Source: Cystobasidiopsis lactophilus (lineage: Eukaryota; Basidiomycota; Agaricostilbomycetes; Agaricostilbales; Chionosphaeraceae). Taken from it: a stretch of DNA of 64,000 nucleotides. Within the stretch, counting starts at the first letter, position 1, and each line of letters opens with the position of its first letter. The notes under the pieces were generated by a model. The model was not told where the DNA came from. It searched no databases and saw only the letters and a program-made list of their open reading frames with translations. Position numbers and translations under genes: made by a program. Shown in pieces: positions 21,234 to 31,824 of the stretch. The DNA lies in assembly GCA_001599975.1 (NCBI GenBank), contig BCIO01000002.1, positions 1,550,001 to 1,614,000 on the forward strand. The letters are read 5' to 3'.

Positions 21234-21533
21234 GGTCGGGGAACTTGTTTGGGGGCTCTGCAGTACCGACGAAGGAACTGGTCCTAGAGAATCCTAAAGA
21301 GGTCCTGGAAGGAGGACAAGAAACGAGAAAGCTCTTTGGGTCTCAATTTTTTTTTCTCGAGGGGGACCACTTGTCGCTCGCCAGAAATCTGGCCAAAAAA
21401 GCAAGAGAGAGAGATGAGGGCAAACGACGTTGAGCTTCAGGACCCTTCTCTGGTTCGTGTGACCTTTGCATTCTGTAGACACAGAGCAACAAGCTGACCA
21501 GTTCGCTGCCAACTCACAGACTCGACCCCCAAA
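21234..21533. promoter_or_regulatory. Shared divergent promoter of RPS31 and RPL37
   Basis: Three hundred bases separate the two ribosomal protein starts. The stretch has a T-rich tract (about 21347-21355), a purine-rich AGAGAGAGA run near 21406 and a pyrimidine-rich end before RPL37. Divergent ribosomal gene pairs are commonly co-regulated; the regulator is not identifiable here. Confidence 0.5.
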
Positions 21534-22083
21534 ATGGTGCGCTTCGAGTTGGGATTTGGAGGGAATCGTGTGAACCGGGCACTGAACTGGTTGATTGGCG
21601 TGGATCACAGACCAAGGGTACTTCCAGCTTCGGTAAACGCCATAGCAAGACGCACACCCTGTGCCGTCGTTGCGGCCGCCGCTGCTTCCACAAGCAAAAG
21701 TCCAGTGCGTTTTGCCCGCCCAGCCTTCTCGTGCGTCTCAGGCTCAATCCCTGGGTCGGTGCACAGCCTGCGCATCTTGCGGCTACCCTGCTGCCAAGAT
21801 CCGATCGTACGAGTGGGGCCAGAAGGTGCGTTTGGGTCACAAGCTAGGATTCATGCACCTTGGCTCAAGATTTCCCATGTGCAGGCCAAGAGGAGAAAGA
21901 CCACCGGTACTGGCAGGATGAGCCATCTCAAGGTGCGTTACGACTCCGCTGTAGCTGTTTGTCGAAGCAGAAAGCTCACTGCGGCGCCTGAACCACAGGA
22001 TGTCGCCCGCAAGTTCAAGAACGGCTTCAGGGAGGGCAAGGTGGCGGCGCGCAAGGTCAAGAAGGCGGTCGAGTCATCATAAG
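21534..22083 (+). CDS. RPL37: 60S ribosomal protein L37 (eL37)
   Basis: The first coding exon is only the ATG (21534-21536), followed at once by a GTGCGC intron. Exon 2 starts at 21611 and gives [18 protein letters not shown]. The zinc cluster is C-x2-C in LCRRCGRRC and C-x2-C in [10 protein letters not shown], split by an intron. Then [23 protein letters not shown] and the last exon [14 protein letters not shown] follow, ending AVESS. The length and motifs match eL37, a zinc-binding protein at the 60S subunit surface. The gene shares its promoter region with RPS31. Confidence 0.93.
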
Positions 22084-22415
22084 CGCACTTTTGACGACCC
22101 TCTATCCTCCTTTGGCATATCTTCGATAGGGCAGACTTGCATTTTCGGATCCCAGCCTTACTTTGCTTTCGACTTTCGGAACAGCCCTCTAAAGGGGGAA
22201 CAGCAAACGGACGTTTCAAACGACACAGCTAATAAGAAAGACGAAAACATAAGGACTTCACACACAAACAAATCTCCACTCTTGCAGGACACAGAACAGA
22301 CGAAAGAGCGAGGAACAAGTACAGTGCCGGCTCTACTCCAGGAGCAAATGAACCCGGCCAGCTTTTCATGCACACCGATCTAACATTGAGGCGCTTCATG
22401 TGTGCGAGGTGTCTC
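22084..22415. other. Convergent intergenic region
   Basis: About 330 bases between the RPL37 stop and the stop of the Kre9-like gene; it holds both 3' UTRs. No gene was seen. Confidence 0.4.
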
Positions 22416-23327
22416 TTAGAGGCTGAAGAAGGCCAGCAAGACGAGGCCGGCCAGAGTTGACAAGGACGCCACCAAGCGGGTCGAGTCGGACGAGGCTGAG
22501 GCCGTCACTGTGGTTTGCTCCGTAGCCGTGGACACAAGCTTCTGAACAGCAGTTCGCGTCTTGAGGGAAGTGGCGGTAGCAGTGGCTGCGGTTCATTTAA
22601 GCCCAGTCCGTCAACTCGAGTTGACGCAGGAGCGCTTACCCGTGATGGTGGGCAAATCTTCCGTGGTGGCCTGAGTACCATCGATGATGCTGAGCACGTC
22701 AGCGGACCAGGCACCAGTCATCCTTGCGAGCCTGATTCCACAAAAGTCAGGGAGAGCAACAAAGGCAGAAGGCGAATCCTGCCCACGTGAAACGGGAAGA
22801 GAAGGCCAAGAAGGGAGTGCCACTGGCGTCGCCGGCGCGCATCGAGGTGAAGCGGATGAAGTAGGTGTCCGAGTTGGGTCCCCAAGTCGGGTCAATAGTG
22901 ACGGTGAAATCTGTACCGATCGAATCAGCTTTTCGAATGGAGGGTGGCGAATCCAAAGGACAATCACTTTGTTCGCTAGACAAGTCGGGAAGAGAGCCAA
23001 AGTCGTAAACGAGAGCCTGCTGGCTCCGGGTTCCCGCGAACAAGCCGATATGGGTTCGGTTGAACTGGGCAGCCGTGGGCGCCGTGCCATCGTCGATCCA
23101 GTTCTGCGCCGTTGCCTCAGGTCCCAAGTACACAGTGTAAGAGAAGACAGAAGCTCACAATGCTGTAGGTTTGTCCGCCGCTCCAAACTGATGACAAGAA
23201 TTAGGATCGTACAAGGGGCACGATTCGAAGACGCTTTACCTGTTGTCGCCACTGGAGTAGTCGGCGCAATCGTGGCCAGAGCCAGAGGAGAGATAGCGAG
23301 GATGGAGCAGAGAATCCACGCAAACAT
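22416..23327 (-). CDS. Kre9/Knh1-like GPI-anchored cell wall protein
   Basis: It starts with a signal peptide (MFAWILCSILAISPLALA). After introns, the Kre9/Knh1-type N-terminal domain is visible: WIDDGTAPTAAQFNRTHIG, LFAGTRSQQALVYDFGS, FTVTIDPTWGPNSDTYFIRF and GTPFLAFSSRF. A Ser/Thr-rich stretch follows and the protein ends in a hydrophobic tail (VASLSTLAGLVLLAFFSL), which fits a GPI-attachment signal. Known members act in cell wall beta-1,6-glucan assembly. About 200 residues over six exons. Family call is firm; exact role is inferred. Confidence 0.8.
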
Positions 23328-23656
23328 GATGTTGAAATTAGGGAAAAGTTGGACCGGAGAAACAAGGAAACGGGAGAGTCTTGGTTTAAATGAGCGGGAG
23401 GTGTAAAGGAGTGTATACCAGTTGGTGGTGAGCAGCAGAGAGGAGCGCTCCGAATGCCAGCAATGAACCTCAAAGTTGGAGCAAAAGAGCAAAACAACAA
23501 ACAAAACAACACGACCCGGCTTGGCGCTCACACGCGATCGCGGCTCAATTTACGCCCTCGTCTGCTCATGATGCTTCTGAGGAATGCTGGGGCTCTATAA
23601 TTCGCAGGCGAAAGCACGGCGCACAGGAATGTATGGGTTTGACGCGCTTTACGGTT
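23328..23656. other. Intergenic region, promoter of the Kre9-like gene
   Basis: About 330 bases between the Kre9-like start and the amidase stop, both on the minus strand. No further gene or repeat was seen. Confidence 0.35.
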
Positions 23657-25910
23657 CTAGTGCGCGCTCTTGACGACCTTTTCAATTTCCATCGCGATGC
23701 TCAGCGTCTTTTCGTCCGAGAAACGGGGGCCAATGATCTGCACGGTCAGAGGCACACCAGTTGCGTCGACAGTCTTGTCTGCACCGACGAGGGTAAGCGA
23801 GCTCGCAGAGTCGGTCGAGAAGACACGCACAGGACTCGTGAAGGTTCTCTTCCTCTGGGCACTTGTAGCTCGACAGGGGCGGGNATTTGGCATCCAGAGC
23901 ATGGTCCACAACCAAGCCAGTGTTGAAGACGACACCAGGGTAGTCGGTAAGGTTCCAGCTGGATACAAAGCCGTCAGCAACGCGATGTGGCAACCCGGGA
24001 CAGAAGGGCGCGGACGCATTGGTATAGCCCCAGTACTGCGCAAGAAGATGAGCATCAATGGAACATCATGATAGTGGGGAATCACCTTAGAAGTGCCCAA
24101 GGGAGCAGCCGGCCCAGGCGAAGCGAGGCACAGCACCACATCGACGTTTGAAGCTTGCCAATGCTTCATATATGCCAATCTGTAGGCTTCGCGGCGGAGG
24201 ACCATCTAAACAATACGAGGAGTCAGCTTGGAGAGGGAGCCGCGGATAACCGCAAGCGCAACGCACAGCGGCCAGCTCTCCCTGGGTGTAGTTCTTGACT
24301 TGGGGCAGACTTATCACCCACTCAGTCAGAGGCAACAAAGGTTCGCCGCTCTCGGCTGCAGCTTTCCGAATGCACTCCGCGCCGTCAGGGAAATAGAGCG
24401 CATGCTGCGTTAGCGAACTATATCAAAATTGTGCTGGCAAACGGAAGGCAGCAAGACTCCTTACAGCAAGCCAGACAGCTTCGTCGTGTTTGTAGGGTGT
24501 ATACTCAACCAGTTCGAATCTTGAATCCTTCGAGAGCGCTTCGGCGACGGTGTCAATGGCGCGCAGCACTGGGGCCACCGGCGTAACGACGCCGTCGTCC
24601 CGCATCACTCCAACTCTGATTTTGCCATTGCCGCCTTTGTATTTGAAAGTTTGGTCGATGTTCCAGGGCATCGCGACGAGAGACGGCTCGACCAGCCACG
24701 GTTCGACACCAAGAACAATCTTGAAGAAGAGGTCGACGTCCCGTAAACTGGACATCGATTAGTTGAGTGGCGTAGCACACAGCATTCACGAGATCTCGGA
24801 CCTTTTGCAAATTGGGCCATTTGAGGCGCTGATGGCCTCGAAGCCTCTGCGCGATTCAGTCAGTAGGGATCGGTGATGTCTCGCGCAATATTGGCTTACG
24901 CTTGCGCTGCAACGGCTCCTCCTCTTGGGACACGGCCGTTGGTGGAACCTTTTGCGGAATCAGGCAACGCGGCAAGGGTGGGTGTCGAGCTCCCTCACGG
25001 ATTGTATAAAGACCAGTATGGGCGGCTGGCCCGCGCAGACTACCGCCAATGTCGCCTCTTTTCAATCAAGTCAGCCAGCACGAGGTTTAGAGATATGCAT
25101 GGAGGAGACGAACCCGATGCCCAGTGGACTACCTCCGGCGGCGATCAACGCGCTTTCGCCACCTGCATTGCCATGTATATGAGCAGCCATCAAGATATTA
25201 ACTTGCAAGGCGCGAGGCACTCACCAGAACTGCCGCCGGGCGTCAATCCGAGGTTGTAAGGGTTCAGAGTCGGACCCCAAAAGCTGTCGGTCTCGAGGTG
25301 CATGATGGCTTGTGGTGTAGTGGTCTTGCAATAGAGGATAGCGCCAGCATCCACCAGGATTTGCACCAAATAGGCATGCTGGGTAGCGATCTTCTTGTCT
25401 GCCCAGCCTAAGATGGCGCCGCCAGCGCCGGAGTCCTTGCCTTTGACGTTGACATGCCCTTTGATGGACACCTGCTCTCCAAGATCTAGCATAGCATGGA
25501 CCGTAAACCGGATTGGTGCTCACTGGCAAGCCGTGTAAAGGGCCGATGGGTTTCTTGTGCTCTTTGAAATAGGCATCTAGCTCTTTAGCTCTGACGAAGG
25601 CCTCCTCGGGAAAGAAGTCCACAAGACAGTTGATGAGCTGCTGTGCAATGGCGGCCCTTTTGCAGAAAGCTTCTGTGACTTCCAGAGCGGACAGTTTGCC
25701 AGACGCCAGCTCCGCAATCAAAGAGGTGGCATCTTTCCCAAGGTCGGTGATGTCGAGCTCTTTGGCCGAGAGCAGGCCACAAGTGCTGAAGACGTCGTAC
25801 ACATTGGGTTTCGACGGCGTGAAACCAGCGGGAAGAAGCCAGGCCGAAGGGATTTTGGCATCTCGCCGAGCGATCAGCGCGGCGGCCTTCTCTTGCCAGG
25901 TTTCCGACAT
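23657..25910 (-). CDS. Amidase signature family protein (acetamidase-like)
   Basis: About nine exons encode an amidase of the fungal acetamidase type. It starts MSETWQEKAAALIARRDAK. The catalytic lysine lies in IKGHVNVKG, and the signature reads TPGGSSG, then ESALIAAGGSPLGIG and SDIGGSLRGPAAHTG after an intron, giving the Ser-cisSer-Lys triad. RSTNGRVPRGG and SLRDVDLFFK follow. The C-terminus has the typical LPLTVQIIGPRF-like block (TGVPLTVQIIGPRFSDE) and ends KVVKSAH. It should hydrolyse a small amide. One ambiguous base is at 23884. A PACE-like motif lies 140 bases upstream. No signal peptide is seen, so it is probably cytosolic. Confidence 0.87.
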
Positions 25911-26283
25911 TATTACTAGGTGATACAGCGAACTTCTGAACGAAAGAGATCAAGCAAATGGTTCAACCGGAAGAACCTCTTATTAATGGCTCGTGTCCGG
26001 CGAAGAGATAAGCGGCAGCAAGCGCTCTCCGAGAGTCACGAGGGGCCGGTGGCAAAAACAATTGCGACTTAGGATGCACACACTTAGAGCGGTTCAACGT
26101 ACGAATGTCTAATTTACAATGGAAGTTGTACGCAAGGTCTAGTACGATTCTTTAGAGTACCAATGAAAGTGTAATGAGGTCTATCGCTGTCTACTGGTTT
26201 GATTAGGTGCAGTCATTAGAAAGATGTGGCGTATAGTTGTTGTTTAGTCGTAAGGAAGCGCGTTGAAAGAAAGTGACGAGAGG
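25911..26283. promoter_or_regulatory. Amidase promoter region with PACE-like site
   Basis: About 370 bases between the amidase start and the stop of the next minus-strand gene. It contains GGTGGCAAAAA at 26048-26058 (TTTTTGCCACC in the amidase direction), and no gene. Confidence 0.45.
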
Positions 26284-27683
26284 TCAGGCTGAGACGTCAA
26301 GGTCGGCGACAGAGATGGAGCCGGGCTCGGTGCGCGAGACCTTGGTGATCAACAGATCATACACGCCGGCAAACTCTTGAAAGGAGGCGTCATCCAAGGC
26401 CGAGGAGCCAGCAGCGTTCAGCACCACCGAGATTCCCGATGGCCACTTCACAACCTGGGCGTTGATCTGCGTTTGAAGTCTGTTCATGGACTGCATCCAA
26501 GCCAGCTCCTCCAACTTCCCACTCGGGTCAGCGATGGGGCCCAAGTCGCTGATGCCGAACGCTGCGCTGGGAGGCTGTTCCAGCATGTCCGAGATGAGCG
26601 CCTCGAAGCCGGCCTTCTCGGGAGGATGAGGTTTGTCGACAAAGGTGAGTCCACCGAGCGCATACATGGCGGCCTTGCGCCCAGAATCGGAATTCAGAGT
26701 CGCGCTGTACGCCTTCGCCAGCGAGTAGAAGTCGTCTTGAGGCGAAATCGTAGTTTCGTAAAGAAGGGCAGCTACAAAGTTGCCAGCCGGTCGATCTTTG
26801 ACAAGGTCTGGGCGGAGAGACAACGGTGTGGCCGAGTCCACCAGCGCGGTCGACGAGCGAATGAGAGTTAAGCGCAGGGCGATGACACCCAGGGTACGCA
26901 AGATGGCGTGCACGCTGACTGAAGCCGCCGTAGCATGCGCCTTTAATCCTTTGAAGGCCTGCTGATCGAATACGAGCGTCCGCTTGAGCGTCAGGACGGG
27001 GTCCTGCCAGACAAAGCCGATTGGGTTTGGCCACCGCGTTCCGAGCAGGTACGTGCTGATGACCTTGGGCAACTTCGGGACCAACAGCTTCCAGAAGACC
27101 AACTTCAAGAGGAAGAGTGTTGGCGGCACTATGTTGACGGTGCTCTCGAGTGGGGCGACAAGCGAGGTCTGCCCTTCAATCATCCCGTCCTCCACGAAGA
27201 GAAGCCGGAACAGGTTCAAAAGAGCGCGGCCGTCGAGGAGCGTGTGACAGCCCGAAACTAACGCCAGGCGAGAGTCGGGGCAAAGGGTAACCGTCCACAG
27301 CGGGCCTTTTTGGAAAGCGAACGGGGTCGCCGACAGGGCGATTGAGCGGCTTTCGAGCAAGTCAGCGAGCTCGGCTGGGCCAGACTGGACAGAGAGGATG
27401 TCGTCTGCCGAAAACGAGCCTGGAGTCCAGCCCAACGTGTCCATGTCCACGACAAATGACAAATGCGGCTCCTTGGCCAGCAACTCTTGGATCCTCTTCG
27501 AGACCTGCTCTTGCGAGGGGAATTCCTTCAGGCGCCCAATCATGCTGATGCTCCCACTTTCGCCCTTGAGCTGCCTGGAGACATCGAATCTCTCAAAGAT
27601 TGCTGCGCGCAGAAAAGTTGAAGTTATCAGCTCGGCTGAATGCGCCACCAAGACGGCGGCAACGCACACAACTTGAGCTCCAT
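26284..27683 (-). CDS. HxxxDG acyltransferase (alcohol acetyltransferase/condensation-like)
   Basis: A 16-base first exon (27683-27668, MELKL, donor GTGCGT) joins to SIFERFDVSRQLKGESGS at 27602, and the rest is one long exon. The family motif HxxxDG appears as HTLLDGR, with LFRLLFVEDG just after. The C-terminal part has FGISDLGPIAD, which resembles the DFGWG-like region of these folds. It is about 440 residues long. The reaction is likely acyl transfer from acyl-CoA to a small acceptor. A paralogue with the same layout, including a tiny first exon, lies at 58988-60395 (shared RIQELL, KEP, DMxTL, HxLxDGR, ISDLG). Confidence 0.75.
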
Positions 27684-28174
27684 GGTGGATGCTGATCAAA
27701 AGGAGGGACGCGGAGACAAGGGTTGCCGCGGAGGCGCTGGCTCAAGGCGCGTGCTGAGAAGACCGAGCCTGGGGCTGGTGGCGTGGCGACGAAAGTGTCA
27801 TGCTCAGCGCGTGGTTCACATTGATAGCTATGTACAAAGCGACAAGTCTCGTCTCCCGTATTGTAAGTGGAAGTGTTGGAGGTGAAGCTGGGATGAATTT
27901 GATGCAAGGGTATGAGGTTGGAAATGGAGGCGAAGGCGAAAATCACGCTCTTGGTCGGCCGTCAAGATGAGAGAAGAGAAGCGGCGAGGCTGAGGGCGAG
28001 ATCGTGGCGAAGCCTCCTTCTAAAGAAAGAAGAGGTGGATCCCAAAAACTGCATGCAGACAAAAGAAGCGCCAGAGACCAGCCTGGAGCGAGGTCCCCAA
28101 AAACTGCGAGCGCAAGCGGCCTATCAGCAACGCGGAGCAGGCAAAAAGAAGCAGCAGCAAGCACACACTGATTT
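27684..28174. other. Intergenic region upstream of the acyltransferase
   Basis: About 490 bases between the acyltransferase start and the stop of the next minus-strand gene. It holds the acyltransferase promoter. I see no supportable gene. Confidence 0.35.
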
Positions 28175-28628
28175 CTATACAGAAGCAACGCCGGAGACCA
28201 ACGGCGGCGCGGGCGACGTCTTGCGGCTGCCCGGTTTGCGATCCTTGGTGGCGGGCGACTCCCTCTGCTGGTTGGGGTCGAGCGACGTCAAGGGCTTGAG
28301 GGTGTTTTGCTCCTCCTCTTCTATGAGCTCCCTCTTCCACTCTTGGAGGCGTTGCTTGCTGGCGTCGTTCCATTGGTTAGGTTATGACGCGTTTGCCACT
28401 TTCGAGAGCCAAACTCACGTCCACTTGACCATTCCCTCTGCAGCCTCGCGCAATGAGTTACACGGACAGTACTGCATGGAGCGGAAGAAGCTCACGGCTG
28501 TAGGCGCGGAGCGCATTGTTCAGGTCGTCATCGCTATATCCTTGCTCCTCGTGCCCTTCGAGCGAGAGAGACGAAAAGCCGGAGCTGAGGTGGCCCTCCG
28601 AGGAGCCATTGGAGGATTGGCGAGCCAT
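28175..28628 (-). CDS. Small hypothetical protein (about 105 residues)
   Basis: Three exons join in frame. Exon 1 (from 28628) reads MARQSSNGSSEGHLSSGFSS and then acidic SLEGHEEQGYSDDDLNN. A 19-base exon gives QGMVKW. The last exon, after acceptor CCAG, reads KQRLQEWKRELIEEEEQ, then a Pro/Ser/Lys-rich end RKPGSRKTSPAPPL. The central part should form a charged helix. The model is supported by three sets of canonical donors and acceptors that keep one open frame. I do not recognise the family. An upstream motif CCTTCGCCACC lies about 335 bases before the start. Confidence 0.55.
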
Positions 28629-29279
28629 TGGTGTTGAGAACTGAATGGTGGGCAGAAAGCGGGAAACGCAGGCGGGCAGGCCAACGTTGGGAGAGTCGGT
28701 GACGAAACGGGAGCTCGCGCTGCTTCTTCAAGGGGGTGAGACGTAAGGTTGGGCGGCCTGTCGTGCTTTTGCTTCCAGTCCAGATCCAGCAGAGTCAAAG
28801 CAAAGTCCTATGGTGGTTGGAGGTCGAGGGCGAAGGGAAAGAGCGAGCCAGAAGGTCGAGCGTCATCCGGTCCGACCTAAGAGATGACGAAGTGTGGCAA
28901 CTATCTGCTCTTTGAAAGAGCCCGATCTTTGCAAAGCAGTGAGGGGCTACCAGCTAAAGCGGTGGCGAAGGGTTAGAGCCTAAGGCCTTAGATCCTTAGA
29001 GCGCTTTGCCCATAATGCCTCCTCTCGCAGTGCTCGCATCGATTTATGGTTTCGGCTCCATTGCCTGTTGCTTTTAAAGCGCGTCTCTACAAGTCGTCAT
29101 GCCCGCCCCCGCTTCTCTTGGCCCCAGACAAGCAGGAGAGGAAGCACCCTTGAGAATGGCAGCGGATGAGGTCATATCAAGATGTGGTTTTTATGGGCTG
29201 CCTTCTCCCCTGCCCAAAGACTGACATGCGGGTGCGAGATCTTGGGCCGGTTGAGCTGGGGACGGCCGGGCCTTCCATC
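28629..29279. other. Intergenic region, no gene recognised
   Basis: About 650 bases with a PACE-like GGTGGCGAAGG near 28961-28971. It should contain the promoter of the small gene to the left. No open frame with family character was found. Confidence 0.35.
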
Positions 29280-29603
29280 TTAGCGAAGCAGACTGTTCAG
29301 GTCGACGTGTTTGCCGTATGGGTACCGAGAAGACTGCGTCTTTCTGGGTGCACTGGTGCCTCTTGACTGTGTAGCCAACAAAAAAGATCAGAAACCAGCG
29401 AGCAAGATCTGACAGACGGTAGAAGGCCTCACCTGTCCACCAAGTGCGAGTGGCTCAGGGTGGACCGCGTCGGCTCTGCTTCATTGGGCGTTGAAGTGAA
29501 AGATCTATAAGGTCGATGATAAGTATGAGCTGAAGTCTTCTTTTTAAGGAGCGCAAAGGACAAGGCTCACCGGTTGACTTGGAGGAGGGTTGAAGAAGAC
29601 CAT
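29280..29603 (-). CDS. Possible small basic protein (about 70 residues)
   Basis: Three putative exons can be chained. Exon 1 is MVFFNPPPSQP (ATG at 29603, donor GTGAGC). Exon 2 includes SFTSTPNEAEPTRSTLSHSH. After a GTGAGG intron, exon 3 reads GTSAPRKTQSSRYPYGKHVD and ends LNSLLR with a stop at 29280. The C-terminal composition looks protein-like. The weak point is intron 1: keeping the frame needs an intron of only about 34 bases, so the start exon may be wrong. It lies just downstream of mL41 on the same strand. Function unknown. Confidence 0.35.
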
Positions 29604-29720
29604 GTCACTCTCGCCAGCCCTCTTGCCTCCCACCACCTGTACACCACGCCTCCTTTCCCCTTTCAATTCCCCCAAACGAAAGGCAAGGAAGAAGTAGGCG
29701 ACGAAAAAGAGGAGAAAGGA

Positions 29721-30223
29721 TCACTGGTTGCTGAACCTCTCTGCGATCTTTTGGAACGTCGTCTTCTGCTCCTGCTGGGGCAAGACCGGGTGCTGGAGTC
29801 GGTGCTGGGCGAGCTGGAGGTAGTAGGCGCCGTCGAAGCCGCGGGGGGAGTAGATGCCGCCGGCCTTGGAGACCTTGTCGGTGGCCGACTTTGTGTCTGC
29901 GATGGGCCAGGACGGGGCGGTGGGCTCGTCGATTTTGGATACGTACGGCTTGAGCTGTGAGAGGGCCAAATCGGAATCATGTCTCGACTGGGAGGCAAAA
30001 GGCAAGGGCCACCCACCTTGCAATCCGCTGGCATGTCGGGCACGATGAACACCCGCATTCGGTCGTCCTTGAGCAGATAGGGCGCCTTGGATCTGGGAGA
30101 GTGCTCGCCCTGCCGCTTGCTGCCGAGGCCAGGGTAGGAGCCGGTGCCTGCATATGCCAGCATGAGTTGGACCCAAATTTTGAGAAGGAGAGGCGGACCT
30201 TTGTAAAAGTCCTTGTTCGCCAT
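29721..30223 (-). CDS. MRPL27: Mitochondrial large ribosomal subunit protein mL41
   Basis: Exon 1 is 25 bases (MANKDFYK, donor GTCCGC) and joins to GTGSYPGLGSKRQGEHSPRS. The mL41 pattern follows: a lysine-rich turn, then DDRMRVFIVPDM and, after a second intron, LKPYVSKIDEPTAPSWPI. A C-terminal extension with GIYSPRGFDGAYYLQLAQ ends ERFSNQ at 29721. mL41 (yeast YmL27) is a component of the mitochondrial 54S subunit. The core matches the family; the long C-terminal part is beyond the yeast protein and is of unknown role. Confidence 0.72.
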
Positions 30224-30544
30224 TTTAGACGTCAAAGGCAATCTCGAAGCTTTGCTGCAAGCTGCTAAGGATGGCTTCATGCTGTCACTCGTTGTCGATG
30301 CACCGCTAGCCGCATTCCAGGCAGTTGGGCTGTTTTTTCCCACCGCGCAAGCTTTTGGTTCCGCTCCTCCAAACTCCCTGCGAGACCTTAGTTGGCCTTT
30401 GCACCAATTAGACTACTCTCCTTGTGCGTGCTCATCCCCAAGTGCCCCAGTCCATACGTGCTGACGCCGACCTCATAGCCACTTTTTCACGTCCGCATCG
30501 ACCCTCTGTCTTTGTCGTTGTTTCCCCTCTCCCGTTCTACAAGC
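30224..30544. other. Divergent promoter region
   Basis: About 320 bases between the divergent starts of the mL41 gene and the next plus-strand gene, holding both promoters. No gene was seen. Confidence 0.4.
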
Positions 30545-31205
30545 ATGGGCCGTTCTCTCCACCAGCTCTATTCCGCCCCAGCGCACTCTGGCACCGACGA
30601 AACCGAGTTCCCAGCGGCTCCAAGCGACTCGGCGGAGCCCAGCGTAGAAGCTCTCAAGCAGGCCAGGCTCGCCGGCTGGCGCTACGCCTTGGACGACTCG
30701 CTCTCGGACGACGCCGTGTTCGAGGCCTTCTTGCCCTTGTCCGACGCCGCCCTGCGCCAGCAGCAGTTGCAGCAGCAGCGCCAGCCGGTGGCGTCCACCA
30801 GCGGCAGCATCGAGGTCGAGGGCTCCCACTGCCCGCCCCAACACGTCCCCGTCGGCTTCAATGCGCCCGCCGCGGTCGAAGACGAGCCTGTGCCCTTGTC
30901 GCCCTCAAGCGGTTCGTTTCATGCCTCTACCATCCTAGCCATCATTGGCTCAAGTGCAGATGGGACGAGCAGGAGTGTTTCACCTCAACACGTTGGCCTT
31001 GCCCTTGGAACTGCCGTTGAACGGGCGGCGCTCGCTCTCCCGCGGCTCCTCCACCTCCTCCCTCGGTGTGAACGAGCGGCCAGCTTCGAGGGAGAGGGTC
31101 CGCGAGCTCGACGCCGGCGAGATCCGTGACATCCTGAACCGCCAACACTCCGGCCACCTCGGCGAGCTGGGCGCCCGGCGGCTGCACCGGCGTATGGTGC
31201 TGTAA
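30545..31205 (+). CDS. Hypothetical protein with conserved-looking C-terminus
   Basis: Two exons are joined here. Exon 1 (30545-30910) starts MGRSLHQLYSAPAHSGTDE and includes a Gln-rich run. The intron 30911-30974 has donor GTTCGT and acceptor GAGCAG. Exon 2 begins GVFHLNTLALPLELPLNG and ends with a charged segment RVRELDAGEIRDILNRQHS, then RRLHRRMVL. An alternative acceptor would give an Arg-rich frame ending at 31129; I preferred the longer, better-balanced one. No family is recognised. It may be a small soluble regulator, but that is only a guess. Confidence 0.5.
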
Positions 31206-31824
31206 AACCACACCCTTCGGTCTACCCCCTTTCCAATGTGGAGGTGGCGGCTTGTTGTCTTTTTTAGAAGGTGAGCGCTCGCCACTTCTTATGCATCCCG
31301 ACATCAAGTCTCAAAGGGCGACTGCAGACTCTTTCTTTGGGGGGTTCTGGGCGATTTTTACTTGTATGGACAATTTGCTCCCCCTTTTCCCGTCGTCGTT
31401 TTGGCGCACCCTCTTGGTGTGCTGTTTTTCTCCCTTTGGCCACGACCCCTTGTACGACTTTGTTTCTCCTACCTCTCGATTTAATCCTCTGCTTTACTGC
31501 AATTGGTCGTTCGAAAAAGGGCTAGTCTATAGTCTTCCCATACAGTCCCTCTTGCCCTTCAGCTTGCACAGTCGCGAGCGTTGGTGGCGTTGCTGCACTC
31601 GGTTCCGGCTTGACACGTTCCATGGCTTTTGCGGTCGCTTCCAATCCTGGCGTGAGATCATCAGAAGCGCAGGAAGCACAGGCTGCGTGCTTCCGGAAGC
31701 CCAAGGGGGAGCGCAAAGCTTGGTGCACTGATTGTGGCCCGTGCACGGCGCGCTCCTCCGGAACCGAATTGAGCCCTCCCAATCGCCTCTTCTTCCCGAA
31801 CGACCTTCCCACCTCCATCTTAAC
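31206..31824. other. Intergenic region upstream of ERG6
   Basis: About 620 bases, rich in T and pyrimidine tracts, between two plus-strand genes. It probably holds the 3' UTR of the first gene and the ERG6 promoter. No gene was seen on either strand. Confidence 0.4.

Noticed and set aside
29574-29960. Plus-strand 128-codon frame over the mL41 gene
   Set aside because: It is the complement of the mL41 C-terminal exon and has no family feature.
30911-31129. Arg-rich reading frame of the 30.5 kb gene
   Set aside because: It depends on an earlier acceptor and gives a biased Arg/Ala-rich end; the alternative acceptor gives a longer, more protein-like frame.
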